64,000 nt of DNA from Streptomyces filipinensis (GTDB lineage: Bacteria > Actinomycetota > Actinomycetes > Streptomycetales > Streptomycetaceae). Below, piece by piece: positions 51,618-60,344 of the stretch (within the stretch, counting starts at the first letter, position 1; every line of letters starts with the position of its first letter). The DNA lies in the NCBI RefSeq assembly GCF_014649495.1, contig NZ_BMTD01000017.1, positions 62,001 through 126,000 on the forward strand, written 5' to 3'. Under the pieces are notes generated by a model. The model was not told the DNA's origin and searched no databases. It worked only from the letters and a program-made list of their open reading frames with translations. A program made the position numbers and the translations under genes.

Positions 51618-53218
51618 CCGGTCACCATCAGGCGCTGGCGCTGCTGCTGTTCAGCGGCTTCGTGGCCGTCACCCTCGGGATCACGACCTGGGTGAGCCGT
51701 CGCCGGCAGGGTTCGGCGGAGGAGTTCTACGCGGGAGGGCGGTTGTTCTCTCCCATGGAGAATGGTTTTGCCATCGCCGGTGACTACATGTCGGCCGCTT
51801 CGTTTCTCGGGGTCACCGGGCTGATCGCGCTGTACGGGTACGACGGGATGCTGTATGTCGTGGGCTTCCTGGTGGCCTGGCTGGTCGTGCTGTTCCTGGT
51901 GGCGGAACTGGTCCGCAACTGCGGGCGGTTCACCCTGGCCGACGTGGTGGCCGCGCGGATGAGCGAGCGGCCGGTACGGATCGCCGCGGGAACCTCCTCC
52001 GTGACGGTGTCCGTTCTGTATCTGGTGGCGCAGATGGTCGGCGCGGGCAGCCTGGTGGCGCTGCTGCTGGGGCGGACGAGCGGCGCTGCCCAGACCTGGG
52101 CGGTCATCGGGGTCGGCGCGCTCATGGTGGTCTATGTGTCGCTGGGAGGGATGCGGGCCACCACCTGGATCCAGATCGTGAAGGCGGTCCTGCTGCTGAG
52201 CGGCACGGTCGCGCTGACCGCGCTCCTCCTGCTGCGCTTCCACGGCGACATCGACCGTCTGCTCCTGACGGCCGCGGAGCGCAGTGGTCACGGAAGGGCG
52301 TTCCTGGCGCCGGGCCTCAGGTACGGCGGCACCTGGACCGCGCGCCTCGACTTCATCAGCCTGGGACTCGCCCTGGTCCTGGGCACGGCGGGACTGCCGC
52401 ACATCCTGTCCCGCTTCTACACCGTGCCCACCGCACGGGCCGCGCGCCGTTCCGCGGTGTGGTCCATCGGGCTGATCGGCGGCTTCTACCTGATGACGAT
52501 CGTGCTCGGCTTCGGGGCGGCCGCCGTGGTGGGTACGGGGGCGGTGCGCGGTTCGAACGCGGCCGGGAACACCGCGGTGCCGCTGCTCGCGCTCGAACTG
52601 GGTGGCGGCGCCGCTTCCACCGGCGGAACGGTTCTCTTCGCGGTGGTCGCCGCCGTCGCGTTCGCCACGATCCTCGCCGTGGTCGCCGGCATCACCCTCG
52701 CCTCGTCGGCGTCGGTGGCGCACGACCTGTACGCGTCGCTGCGGCGCTCGCGCGGCAGGAGACGGGGCAGGGCGCGCAGCGAGGTGGCGGTGGCGCGGTG
52801 GGCGGCGGTCGGTATCGGCGTCGTGGCGATCGCCCTCGGTCTGCTGGCCCGTGACCTCAACGTCGCCTTCCTGGTGGGTCTCGCCTTCGCCGTCGCCGCG
52901 TCGGCGAACCTTCCCGTGCTGCTGTATTCGCTGTTCTGGCGTGGCTTCACCACGCGCGGTGCGGTGTGGGCCGTGTACGGCGGGCTGATCCCGGCGCTGG
53001 GCCTGGTGCTGCTCTCCCCGGTGGTGTCCGGCAGCCCGGCCTCACTGTTCCCGGACGTCGACTTCCAGTACTTCCCGCTGCAGAACCCGGGCATCGTCTC
53101 CATCCCGCTCGGCTTCCTCGCCGGCTGGCTCGGCACGGTCACCTCGGACGAGGTCGCGGACGAGGCCAAGTACGCCGAGACGGAGGTACGGTCGCTGACC
53201 GGCGCCGGGGCCGCCTAG
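51614..53218 (+). CDS. sodium:solute symporter (ActP/MctC-like monocarboxylate transporter)
   Basis: 534 residues from GTG 51614, with about 13 hydrophobic segments. SSS-family signatures: EEFYAGGRLFSPMENGFAIAGDYMSAASFLGVTGLIALYGYDG, then GRFTLADVVAARM, LGTAGLPHILSRFYTVPTARAARRSAVW and AFATILAVVAGITLASSASVAHDLY. The AGDYMSAASFLG and GLPHILSRFYTV pieces are as in ActP-type acetate permeases. It would take up short carboxylates such as acetate, propionate or pyruvate. Citrate/methylcitrate synthase-family genes lie 7 kb downstream, but no direct link is shown. Confidence 0.93.
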   Translation: MTGHHQALALLLFSGFVAVTLGITTWVSRRRQGSAEEFYAGGRLFSPMENGFAIAGDYMSAASFLGVTGLIALYGYDGMLYVVGFLVAWLVVLFLVAELVRNCGRFTLADVVAARMSERPVRIAAGTSSVTVSVLYLVAQMVGAGSLVALLLGRTSGAAQTWAVIGVGALMVVYVSLGGMRATTWIQIVKAVLLLSGTVALTALLLLRFHGDIDRLLLTAAERSGHGRAFLAPGLRYGGTWTARLDFISLGLALVLGTAGLPHILSRFYTVPTARAARRSAVWSIGLIGGFYLMTIVLGFGAAAVVGTGAVRGSNAAGNTAVPLLALELGGGAASTGGTVLFAVVAAVAFATILAVVAGITLASSASVAHDLYASLRRSRGRRRGRARSEVAVARWAAVGIGVVAIALGLLARDLNVAFLVGLAFAVAASANLPVLLYSLFWRGFTTRGAVWAVYGGLIPALGLVLLSPVVSGSPASLFPDVDFQYFPLQNPGIVSIPLGFLAGWLGTVTSDEVADEAKYAETEVRSLTGAGAA

Positions 53219-53268
53219 CCGGGCCAGCCGCACAGCCGGCCGGGGCAGGACGACCGTACGGGGGCCGC

Positions 53269-53961
53269 CTACGGGGCCACCCAGGCGTACCGGTGCTCAG
53301 GCCGCCCGGTGTCGCCGTACTTCAGGGAGAGCCGCAGACGGCCGGCCTGTTCCAGGTGGCGGAGGTAGCGCTGGGCCGTGGAGCGGCTCAGGCCGGTCCT
53401 GGCAGCCACCTCGTGGGCCGACAGCGGCTGGTCCGAGCGGTGCAGGACGCCGCAGATCAGATCGGTCGTGGGCTCCGACTGGCCGCTCGGCAGGCCGGGG
53501 GCGGACGGTGCCGGGGCCGTGCGCAGCGCCCCGAAGATCCGGTCGACCTGCTCCTGCCCGCTCAGGCCCCGGCCGCCGACGCGGTCCACCGTGCGGCGCA
53601 GGGCGGCATAGGAGTCGAGGCGGGCGCGCAGGGCGGCGAAGGTGAAGGGTTTGACCAGGTAGTGCAGGGCGCCCAGGCGCATGGCGTGCTGGACGGTCGT
53701 CACATCGCTGGCCGCGGTGATCATGATGACGTCCGTTCCGTGACCGTGCTCCCGCATGCGGTGGACGAGGTCGAGGCCGGTCCCGTCCGGCAGGTAGTGG
53801 TCGAGCAGGACCAGGTCGATGCCGCCGCGTTCGACGGCGGTCAGGGCCTGGGCGGCGCTGTGCGCGCGGGCGGCCACCCGGAAGCCGGGAACCTTTCCCA
53901 CGTACTTGGCGTTTATCTCAGCGACGCGGAAGTCGTCGTCCACGACCAGGACGTCAATCAT
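53269..53961 (-). CDS. CitB/DctR-type response regulator (orphan copy)
   Basis: 230 residues from ATG 53961, with GAGGAGAGG upstream. Receiver: VVDDD at 6-10, phosphoacceptor Asp54 in LLDHYLPDG, Lys104 in YLVKPF. The C-terminal DNA-binding part is LSAHEVAARTGLSRSTAQRYLRHLEQAGRLRLSLKYGDTGRPEHRY. It closely resembles the regulator at 56951-57631, but no kinase gene is adjacent. It is divergent from the ABC importer, and the shared intergenic region has inverted motifs, so the importer operon is its probable target. Confidence 0.93.
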   Translation of the reverse strand: MIDVLVVDDDFRVAEINAKYVGKVPGFRVAARAHSAAQALTAVERGGIDLVLLDHYLPDGTGLDLVHRMREHGHGTDVIMITAASDVTTVQHAMRLGALHYLVKPFTFAALRARLDSYAALRRTVDRVGGRGLSGQEQVDRIFGALRTAPAPSAPGLPSGQSEPTTDLICGVLHRSDQPLSAHEVAARTGLSRSTAQRYLRHLEQAGRLRLSLKYGDTGRPEHRYAWVAP

Positions 53962-54030
53962 CAGGCCTCTCCTCAGGCCGGCGAGCGTTAAGCCCGTGTT
54001 TCGTGCTCCGCAGTTGTAGCGCGCGCAAAA

Positions 54031-54078
54031 TGAGCACAACAGGTTCTTGCGAGCAAAAGAACAGCTTGTGCTCACAAG
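54031..54078. promoter_or_regulatory. inverted motif pair between the response regulator and the ABC importer
   Basis: TGAGCACAA (54031-54039) is the exact inverse complement of TTGTGCTCA (54066-54074). The second copy is inside a further dyad CTTGTG-CT-CACAAG (54065-54078). GAGCAAAA at 54051-54058 is a related element. A -10-like TACCGT at 54105-54110 precedes the ATPase ATG by 8 nt. Confidence 0.6.
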
Positions 54079-54118
54079 ACTCCTGCTGTGGCCGGGGCCA
54101 CACCTACCGTCCCGGGCC

Positions 54119-54934
54119 ATGAGCGCACACACCAGCCCCGCCATCGAGCTGCGGGGCGCGAGCAAGACCTTCAGAACCCCGTCAGGGGGACTGCACACGG
54201 CCGTGCGCGGTCTGGACCTCACCGTCGAACGCGGCGAGTTCGTGGCCGTCGTAGGACCGACCGGCTGTGGCAAGTCCACCACGCTGACGCTGGTCAGCGG
54301 CTTGGAGGAGCCCACCGAGGGCGAGGTGCTGGTGGCCGGCGAGCCGGTCGACGGCGTCGGCGACAAGGTCGGCTTCGTCTTCCAGCAGGACGCCACGTTC
54401 CCCTGGCGCACGGTCCTGTCCAACGTCATGGCCGGCCCCCGTTTCCGGGGTGTACCGAAGGCCGAGGCCAAGGAGAAGGCACGGGAGTGGCTGGCCCGCG
54501 TCGGACTCGCCGCCTTCGAGGACCGCTACCCGCACCAGCTCTCCGGCGGTCAGCGCAAGCGCGTCGCCCTCGCCGCCACGTTCGTCAACGACCCCGAGAT
54601 CCTGCTGATGGACGAGCCGTTCTCGGCACTCGACGTGCAGACCCGGGCACTGATGTCGGACGAACTGCTGGAGCTGTGGGAAGGCACGGGCGCCTCCGTC
54701 GTCTTCGTCACCCACGACCTGGAGGAGTCCATCGCGCTCGCCGACAAGGTCGTCGTGATGACCGCCGGACCCGCGACCGTGAAACAGGTCTTCGACATCG
54801 ACCTGCCCCGGCCGCGCAAGGTCGAGGCGGTGCGCCTGCAGCCGCAGTTCATCGAGATCTACCGCGAGATCTGGGAGTCCCTGGGCGAAGAGGTCCGCAT
54901 CACCCGTGAAAGAGGTGCCGCTCATGTCGCCTGA
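54119..54934 (+). CDS. ABC importer ATPase (nitrate/sulfonate/taurine family)
   Basis: 271 residues from ATG 54119 (MSAHTSPAIELRGASKTF). Walker A VGPTGCGKSTTL, Q-loop FVFQQDATFPWRTVLSNV (the FPW form is typical of SsuB/TauB), signature LSGGQRKRVALAATF, Walker B ILLMDEPFSALD and H-loop FVTHDLEESIALADKVVVM. It energises uptake with the permease and the lipoprotein encoded next. Its end overlaps the permease start by 11 bp. Confidence 0.96.
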   Translation: MSAHTSPAIELRGASKTFRTPSGGLHTAVRGLDLTVERGEFVAVVGPTGCGKSTTLTLVSGLEEPTEGEVLVAGEPVDGVGDKVGFVFQQDATFPWRTVLSNVMAGPRFRGVPKAEAKEKAREWLARVGLAAFEDRYPHQLSGGQRKRVALAATFVNDPEILLMDEPFSALDVQTRALMSDELLELWEGTGASVVFVTHDLEESIALADKVVVMTAGPATVKQVFDIDLPRPRKVEAVRLQPQFIEIYREIWESLGEEVRITRERGAAHVA

Positions 54935-55784
54935 GGTCATCACCACGCCGGTCCCCGCCACGGCCAAGGTCCCCGACCGCGCCCAGTCGCGCGCCCAGGC
55001 CGCCCGCAGACGCAAGCTGGTCGTCAACGCCGCGCGGGTGTTCCTCCTGGTGGCCGTGCTCGGCCTGTGGGAAGGGCTGTCCCGGGCCAAGGTCATCGAC
55101 CCGTTCAACTTCTCCATGCCGTCGCAGATCTGGGACCAGATCTCCACCTGGGTGATGCACGGAACGGCACAGGGCTCGCTGGGCGAGCAGATCTGGGCCA
55201 CGCTGCAGGAAGCGCTGCTCGGCTGGATCATCGGTGTCGTCGCCGGCGTGCTCTTCGGTATCGCTCTGGGGCGGGTCCCCTTCCTCGCCGACGTCCTCGG
55301 TCCGTACGTCAAGGTGCTCAACTCCATCCCCAGGATCGTGCTGGCCCCGATCTTCCTGATCTGGTTCGGCCTGGGCCCCGCCTCGAAGGTCGCCTCGGCC
55401 GTGGTGCTGGTGTTCTTCCCGGTCTTCTTCAACGCCTTCCAGGGCGCCCGTGAAGTCGACGGGAACCTGGTCGCCAACGCCCGGATCCTCGGCGCGAGCA
55501 ATCGCAGGGTGACGCTTCAGGTGGTCATCCCGTCGGCGACCTCCTGGATCTTCACCAGCCTTCACGTCAGCTTCGGCTTCGCCCTCATCGGCGCCATCGT
55601 CGGCGAGTACATCGGCGCCACCAAGGGCATCGGCCTGCTCGTCGCCGCGTCCCAGGGCAACTTCAACGCCGCCGGCGTCTACGCCGCGATGGTCATCCTC
55701 GCCGTCGTCGCCCTCGCCGCCGAGGGCCTGCTGACCTTCGCCGAGCGCCGCATCTTCCGGTGGAAGCCGGCGCACTCCGGCTGA
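54924..55784 (+). CDS. ABC importer permease (SsuC/TauC-like)
   Basis: 286 residues from ATG 54924, preceded by AAAGAGGTG inside the ATPase gene. Six hydrophobic segments: VFLLVAVLGLWEGL, LLGWIIGVVAGVLFGIALG, IVLAPIFLIWFGLG, VASAVVLVFFPVFFNAF, FGFALIGAIVGEYIGA and AAMVILAVVALAAEGLLTF. The EAA loop that contacts the ATPase is ILGASNRRVTLQVVIPSATSWIFTSLHVS. Same operon as the flanking genes. Confidence 0.95.
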   Translation: MSPEVITTPVPATAKVPDRAQSRAQAARRRKLVVNAARVFLLVAVLGLWEGLSRAKVIDPFNFSMPSQIWDQISTWVMHGTAQGSLGEQIWATLQEALLGWIIGVVAGVLFGIALGRVPFLADVLGPYVKVLNSIPRIVLAPIFLIWFGLGPASKVASAVVLVFFPVFFNAFQGAREVDGNLVANARILGASNRRVTLQVVIPSATSWIFTSLHVSFGFALIGAIVGEYIGATKGIGLLVAASQGNFNAAGVYAAMVILAVVALAAEGLLTFAERRIFRWKPAHSG

Positions 55785-55881
55785 GCCCGGCCCACCGAGC
55801 CCCCAAGACCCTCCGCTCCAAACCCCCACGCTCCGAACCCCACCTCCCCCGTACCGCCCTCGCACAAGGACGTGAACCGCC

Positions 55882-56940
55882 ATGCGCAAGACCGCCAGAT
55901 ACGTCTCGCTCGCCGCCTCCGGCCTGCTGGCCCTCTCCTCGCTCACCGCCTGCGCCAACGACGCGGCGAGCGGCACTTCGGCCGGCGCCGGCAGCAAGGG
56001 CGACGGCAAGGGCACGAAGGTCAAGATCATGGTCGGTGGCCTGGACAAGGTCATCTATCTGCCCGCGTTGCTGACCCAGCGGCTCGGCTACTTCGACTCC
56101 GAGGGCCTCGACGTGGAACTCCTCAGTGAGCCCGCCGGTGTCCAGGCCGAGACAGCGCTCGTCTCCGGCCAGGTCCAGGGCGCCGTCGGCTTCTACGACC
56201 ACACTCTCGACCTGCAGGCGAAGCAGAAGTCGGTGGAGTCCGTCGTGCAGTTCTCGCACGCGCCCGGCGAGGTCGAGGTCGTCTCCACCAAGCAGGCGAA
56301 GGACATCACCTCACCGAAGGACTTCAAGGGCAGGAAGCTCGGCATCACCGGCCTCGGTTCCTCGACCGACTTCCTCACCAAGTACCTGGCGGTCAAGAAC
56401 GGTCTGAAGATCAGCGATTTCACCCCGGTCGCCGTCGGCGCGGGCCCGACCTTCATCTCCGCGCTGCAGCAGGGCTCGATCGACGCCGGCATGACCACCG
56501 ATCCCACCGTCGCGGCGATCCTCGACAAGAAGGCGGGCAAGGTCCTCCTCGACATGCGCACTCCCGAGGGCTCGCAGAAGGCGCTGGGCGGGCCGTACCC
56601 GTCGTCAAGTCTGTACATGCAGACGGACTGGGTCAACGGTCACAGGGACACCGTCCAGAAGTTGGCCAATGCATTCGTCAAGACGCTCAAGTGGATGTCG
56701 ACCCACAGCGCCGACGAGATCGCCGCGAAGATGCCCGCCGACTACTCCCAGGGCGACAAGGCGCTCTACACCCAGGCCATCAAGAGCACCCTGCCGATGT
56801 TCACCGACGACGGCGTGATGCCCCAGGGCGGCCCGGAGACCGTTGAGAAGGTCCTCAAGTCGTTCAACCCCGTCATCAAGAACGCCAAGGTCGACTTGAG
56901 CAAGACGTACACGACCGAGTTCGTCAACGCTGCCAAGTAG
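55882..56940 (+). CDS. ABC importer substrate-binding lipoprotein (NMT1/SsuA-like)
   Basis: 352 residues. Lipoprotein signal peptide MRKTARYVSLAASGLLALSSLTAC with lipobox LTAC at Cys24. The NMT1/SsuA fold follows: VKIMVGGLDKVIYLPALLTQRLGYFDSEGLDVELLSEPAGVQAETALVSGQVQGAVGF, then GRKLGITGLGSSTDFLTKYLAVKNGL and ALQQGSIDAGMTTDPTVAAIL. Such proteins bind sulfonates, pyrimidines, nitrate, aromatic acids or similar small molecules; the ligand cannot be told here. It is convergent with the second response regulator, with a 10-bp gap. Confidence 0.94.
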   Translation: MRKTARYVSLAASGLLALSSLTACANDAASGTSAGAGSKGDGKGTKVKIMVGGLDKVIYLPALLTQRLGYFDSEGLDVELLSEPAGVQAETALVSGQVQGAVGFYDHTLDLQAKQKSVESVVQFSHAPGEVEVVSTKQAKDITSPKDFKGRKLGITGLGSSTDFLTKYLAVKNGLKISDFTPVAVGAGPTFISALQQGSIDAGMTTDPTVAAILDKKAGKVLLDMRTPEGSQKALGGPYPSSSLYMQTDWVNGHRDTVQKLANAFVKTLKWMSTHSADEIAAKMPADYSQGDKALYTQAIKSTLPMFTDDGVMPQGGPETVEKVLKSFNPVIKNAKVDLSKTYTTEFVNAAK

Positions 56941-56950
56941 ACAGGTCCGC

Positions 56951-57631
56951 TCAGCCGCGGGTCGCCCACACGTAACGGTGTTCCGGGCGGCCCGCGTCGC
57001 CGTACTTGAGGGTGAGCCGCGCCCGGCCGCTGCGTTCCAGCAGCTTCAGATACCGCTGGGCCGTCTGCCGGCTCACCCCCGTCCGCTCGGCGATCTCCTG
57101 CGCGGACAGCGGTCCTCCGGCGCTCATCAGCGCCTGGCGCACCAGCTCGGCCGTCATGGGGGAGTGCCCCTTGGGCAGCTCGGGCTCCGACGGCGCGGAC
57201 AGGGCACCGAAGATGCGGTCCACCTGCGCCTGTTCGGCCTCGCCGCCGCCGTCCAGGGTGCGCCGCAGCTGCGCGTACGCCTCCAGCTTGGCGCGCAGAC
57301 CGGCGAACGCGAACGGTTTCACCAGATACTGCAGCGCCCCCTGGCGCATCGCGGCCTGGACGGTCGACATGTCCCGCGCGGCCGTCACCATGATCACGTC
57401 GGTCTGGTGGCCGCGCCGGCGCATCTCCCCTACGACCGCGAGCCCGGTGTCGTCGGGCAGGTAGTGGTCCATGAGGACCAGGTCCAGCCGCGGCAGCGTC
57501 TCGACCTGGCGCAGCGCCTCGGCCGCGCTGTGCGCCTCGCCGGCGACGTGGAATCCCGGCACCTTCGCCACGTACGCGGCGTTCACCCGGGCGACGCGGG
57601 TGTCGTCGTCCACTACCAGGACCTCGATCAT
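56951..57631 (-). CDS. CitB/DctR-type response regulator (kinase-linked copy)
   Basis: 226 residues from ATG 57631; GTG 57634 is the alternative, but spacing from GGAGG favours ATG. Receiver VVDDD, phosphoacceptor Asp55 in LVLMDHYLPDD, Lys in YLVKPF. DNA-binding end LSAQEIAERTGVSRQTAQRYLKLLERSGRARLTLKYGDAGRPEHRYVW. It is strikingly similar along its length to the regulator at 53269-53961. Its start overlaps the kinase stop, so the pair is translationally coupled. Confidence 0.94.
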   Translation of the reverse strand: MIEVLVVDDDTRVARVNAAYVAKVPGFHVAGEAHSAAEALRQVETLPRLDLVLMDHYLPDDTGLAVVGEMRRRGHQTDVIMVTAARDMSTVQAAMRQGALQYLVKPFAFAGLRAKLEAYAQLRRTLDGGGEAEQAQVDRIFGALSAPSEPELPKGHSPMTAELVRQALMSAGGPLSAQEIAERTGVSRQTAQRYLKLLERSGRARLTLKYGDAGRPEHRYVWATRG

Positions 57632-59307
57632 CACGCCTCCTCCTCGGCGACGGCGGTGGGCTCGACGGATTCCCCTCGTACCGCGGGCTCCAGCTCCGGT
57701 TCCCTCAGCGCCTCCGGAAGGACCACGGTGAACTCCGCGCCGCCTCCGTCCGCCGCGCCCACCGTCGCGCTCCCGCCCTGCCGTTCGGCGAGCCGGCGCA
57801 CCAGCGAGAGTCCGATGCCCCGTTTGCCGTGGGCGGGCGGTCTCTTGGTGGACCAGCCCTCGGTGAAGACCAACTCCCGTTGACCGGCCGGGATTCCGGG
57901 GCCCGTGTCACGCACGCGGAGCACGACCGCACGGCCCTCGGCGCGCAACTCGACCTCCACGCGTGCGTGCGGTGTGCCGGCGACCGCGTCGAGGGCGTTG
58001 TCCACCAGGTTGCCCATCACCGTGACCAGGCCCCGCGGATCGATCAGCCGGTCCGGCAGCCGGGTGCCCTCCGACACCCACAGCGCGACACCCCGCTCGG
58101 CCGCCACGGTCGCCTTGCCGACCAGCAGCGCGGCCAGCAGGGGGTCGTGGATCTTCTCGGTGACCTGCTCGGCGGTGGCCCGGTGGTCGCCGACCACCTC
58201 GCCGACGAACTCCACGGCGTCGTCGTACATCTCCAGCTCCAGCAGCCCGAGCAGGGTGTGCATGCGGTTGGCGTGCTCGTGGTCCTGGGCGCGCAGGGCG
58301 TCGATCAGCCCGCGCGTGGAGTCCAGCTCGCGGGCCAGCTGCTCCAGTTCGGTGCGATCGCGCAGGGTGGCCACGGCGCCGCCGTCGTCGGTGGGCATGC
58401 GGTTGGCGACCAGCACGCGCTGCCCGCGTACGGTGAGCAGATCCGTGCCCCTCACCCGGCCGGCCAGGACGTCCGTCGTACGGCCCGCACCGAGCGCCTC
58501 GTCGGGGGTCTGCCCGACGGCCTCGTCGCCGATGCCCAGCAGCCGCCGCGCCTCGTCGTTGAACAGACGGACACGACCGCCGGGGTCCAGGGCGACCACG
58601 CCCTCGCGGATGCCGTGCAGCATCGCCTCGCGCTCCGCGAGCAGCGCCGAGATGTCGGAGAAGGCCAGGTCCCGGGTCTGCCGCTGGACCCGGCGGGAGA
58701 TCAGCCAGGCGGCCAGCGCACCCACCGCGAGCGCCCCGCCGGCGTACGCGAACAGCCCCGGGATCGCGCCGATCAGCCGCGCCCGCACGCTGTCGTAGGC
58801 GATACCGACCGAGACGGCCCCGATGATGCGGTGGCCGGCGTCGTACAGCGGCACCTTGCCGCGCGCGGAGCGGCCCAGGGTGCCCTTGTCGATCTCCATG
58901 ACCTCCTTGCCGCCCAGGGCGTCCTCGGGGCTCGTGGAGACCTCCTTGCCGATCTGCGAGGTGGTGGGATGCGACCAGCGCACCCAGTTCCGGTCGAGCA
59001 CCACGACGTACTCGGCGTGCGTGGCCCTGCGGATCCGCTCGGCCTCCCTCTGCACCGGGCCGTCACTGGTCGGCGGGGTGGTCAGGACCCCCTCGGCGAT
59101 CTGCGGGTCCTGTGCCGTGGTCTGGGCGATCGCCAGCGCCCGGCGCTCCGCCTCCTGGTCCAGCTGTTTGCTCAGCGGCGCCAGGAAGAGCCCGGTCGCG
59201 AGCACCGCGACCCCCGCGGCGATCGCCACCTGCATCAGCAGCACCTGCGAGAACACCCGCCGTGGCAGACCGAGGCGCAGACGGCGTACGGGGGCGGTGG
59301 GGCTCAT
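57631..59307 (-). CDS. CitA/DcuS-type sensor histidine kinase
   Basis: 558 residues from ATG 59307; ATG 59313 adds two. TM1 is VFSQVLLMQVAIAAGVAVLATGLFL, then an extracytoplasmic sensor of about 140 residues (AEYVVVLDRNWVRWSHPTTSQIGKEVST, VSVGIAYD). TM2 is LFAYAGGALAVGALAAWLIS, and a PAS domain follows (AMLHGIREGVVALDPGGRVRLFNDEARRLLG). The phospho-His region is LIDALRAQDHEHANRMHTLLGLLEL, and the ATPase is GNLVDNALDAV, DTGPGIPAG, KRGIGLSLVRRLAE. The family senses di- and tricarboxylates or related acids. It pairs with the regulator downstream. Confidence 0.94.
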   Translation of the reverse strand: MSPTAPVRRLRLGLPRRVFSQVLLMQVAIAAGVAVLATGLFLAPLSKQLDQEAERRALAIAQTTAQDPQIAEGVLTTPPTSDGPVQREAERIRRATHAEYVVVLDRNWVRWSHPTTSQIGKEVSTSPEDALGGKEVMEIDKGTLGRSARGKVPLYDAGHRIIGAVSVGIAYDSVRARLIGAIPGLFAYAGGALAVGALAAWLISRRVQRQTRDLAFSDISALLAEREAMLHGIREGVVALDPGGRVRLFNDEARRLLGIGDEAVGQTPDEALGAGRTTDVLAGRVRGTDLLTVRGQRVLVANRMPTDDGGAVATLRDRTELEQLARELDSTRGLIDALRAQDHEHANRMHTLLGLLELEMYDDAVEFVGEVVGDHRATAEQVTEKIHDPLLAALLVGKATVAAERGVALWVSEGTRLPDRLIDPRGLVTVMGNLVDNALDAVAGTPHARVEVELRAEGRAVVLRVRDTGPGIPAGQRELVFTEGWSTKRPPAHGKRGIGLSLVRRLAERQGGSATVGAADGGGAEFTVVLPEALREPELEPAVRGESVEPTAVAEEEA

Positions 59308-59402
59308 ACCCATGACGGTACGTGGACGCGCGGGCCGGTCCCCAGGAGGTGTGGCGTGGATCTCTCGACCCCTCTTGAAGGAGTCGTCGCGACGGGTGCG
59401 GG

Positions 59403-60344
59403 TCAGCTCGCCAGAGCCGTCGGCCGCAGCTCGCGCACGTCCACCACGTCCATCCGCGCGGGCGTTCCCAGGACCGACGCGGCACAGCTCTCCGGACGCG
59501 GCGGCAGCGACGCGCCCTGCGCCACGGTCACCCGCCAGCGCCGCCCGTCGGTGTGCCCGACGGTGACGTCCCAGCGGGGCGCCCCGCCGTCGGTCCGTAC
59601 GACGCCCAGCACCCCCGCCCGGTACTCGCCCGCGGCCGACCGGACGGCCAGCTCGGCCGCCTGACCGGGCCGCTCCCAGGCCGAGCACCCGCGGCATCCC
59701 TCGACCACCACGCGCCCTTCCCGGACGCCGTGCAGCGCCTCCTTGACGGTGTGCGCATCGGCGCGGCCGTAGGCGTAGCCGTACGGCAGCACGAGCACCG
59801 TAGGCGAGAAGCGATGTCCACCCAGATGGGTGACCTCCCAGATGCCGCGCACTCCCGAAGCGGCCAGTTCGGTGGCCAGGGGGCGGCCCAGGAGGGCGCA
59901 GCAGCGGTCGCGCTTGCCGTTGGTGCACACGAGCGCGAGCGGGTCGCCGCGGTGCGGCCGCCCGCCGAGCGCGGTGCCGAAGGAGCGGGGGTCGCCCGCT
60001 CCGAGCGCGGCGAAGTCGAGGCCGAGCAGCCGGCGCGGATCCCGGGTCGTGGCGCTGTGCAGCCACACGCGGCCCGGCACGGTGTGGGCGACGTACAGCT
60101 GCCGTACGGCGGCCTTGCCGGGGTCGGCGTGGCGCCCGGGGCGGCGGATGAGCGCGACGCGTACGCCGGTTCCCTCGGCGGCCGACTCCAGGGCCCGGCC
60201 CAGGGCGGGGTCCAGGTGGCTCGAAGTGAGGGCCTTGGCACCCCACGGGCCGGGCTGCTCCAGCAGCAGCCACGTCGTCGCCGTGGCCGCCGTACCAGAA
60301 ACGGGCTCGTCGAGGCTCCGGGACACGGTCGCGCACCTACTCAC
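59403..60344 (-). CDS. sucrase/ferredoxin-like (thioredoxin-fold 2Fe-2S) protein
   Basis: 313 residues from GTG 60344; GTG 60326 is an alternative. The domain spans about 20-230: TTWLLLEQPGPWGAKAL, then DPLALVCTNGKRDRCCALLGRPLATEL and WEVTHLGGHRFSPTVLVLPYGYAYGR. The Cys (CTNGKRDRC) and His (HLGGH) pairs are as in Apd1-type Cys2His2 2Fe-2S proteins. A second Cys patch is VEGCRGCSAW. Such proteins function in iron or redox metabolism. An iron box abuts the start, so DmdR/IdeR should repress the gene in iron-replete cells. It follows the HTH-citrate synthase gene by 98 bp on the same strand, probably as a separate transcript. Confidence 0.9.
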   Translation of the reverse strand: MSRCATVSRSLDEPVSGTAATATTWLLLEQPGPWGAKALTSSHLDPALGRALESAAEGTGVRVALIRRPGRHADPGKAAVRQLYVAHTVPGRVWLHSATTRDPRRLLGLDFAALGAGDPRSFGTALGGRPHRGDPLALVCTNGKRDRCCALLGRPLATELAASGVRGIWEVTHLGGHRFSPTVLVLPYGYAYGRADAHTVKEALHGVREGRVVVEGCRGCSAWERPGQAAELAVRSAAGEYRAGVLGVVRTDGGAPRWDVTVGHTDGRRWRVTVAQGASLPPRPESCAASVLGTPARMDVVDVRELRPTALAS

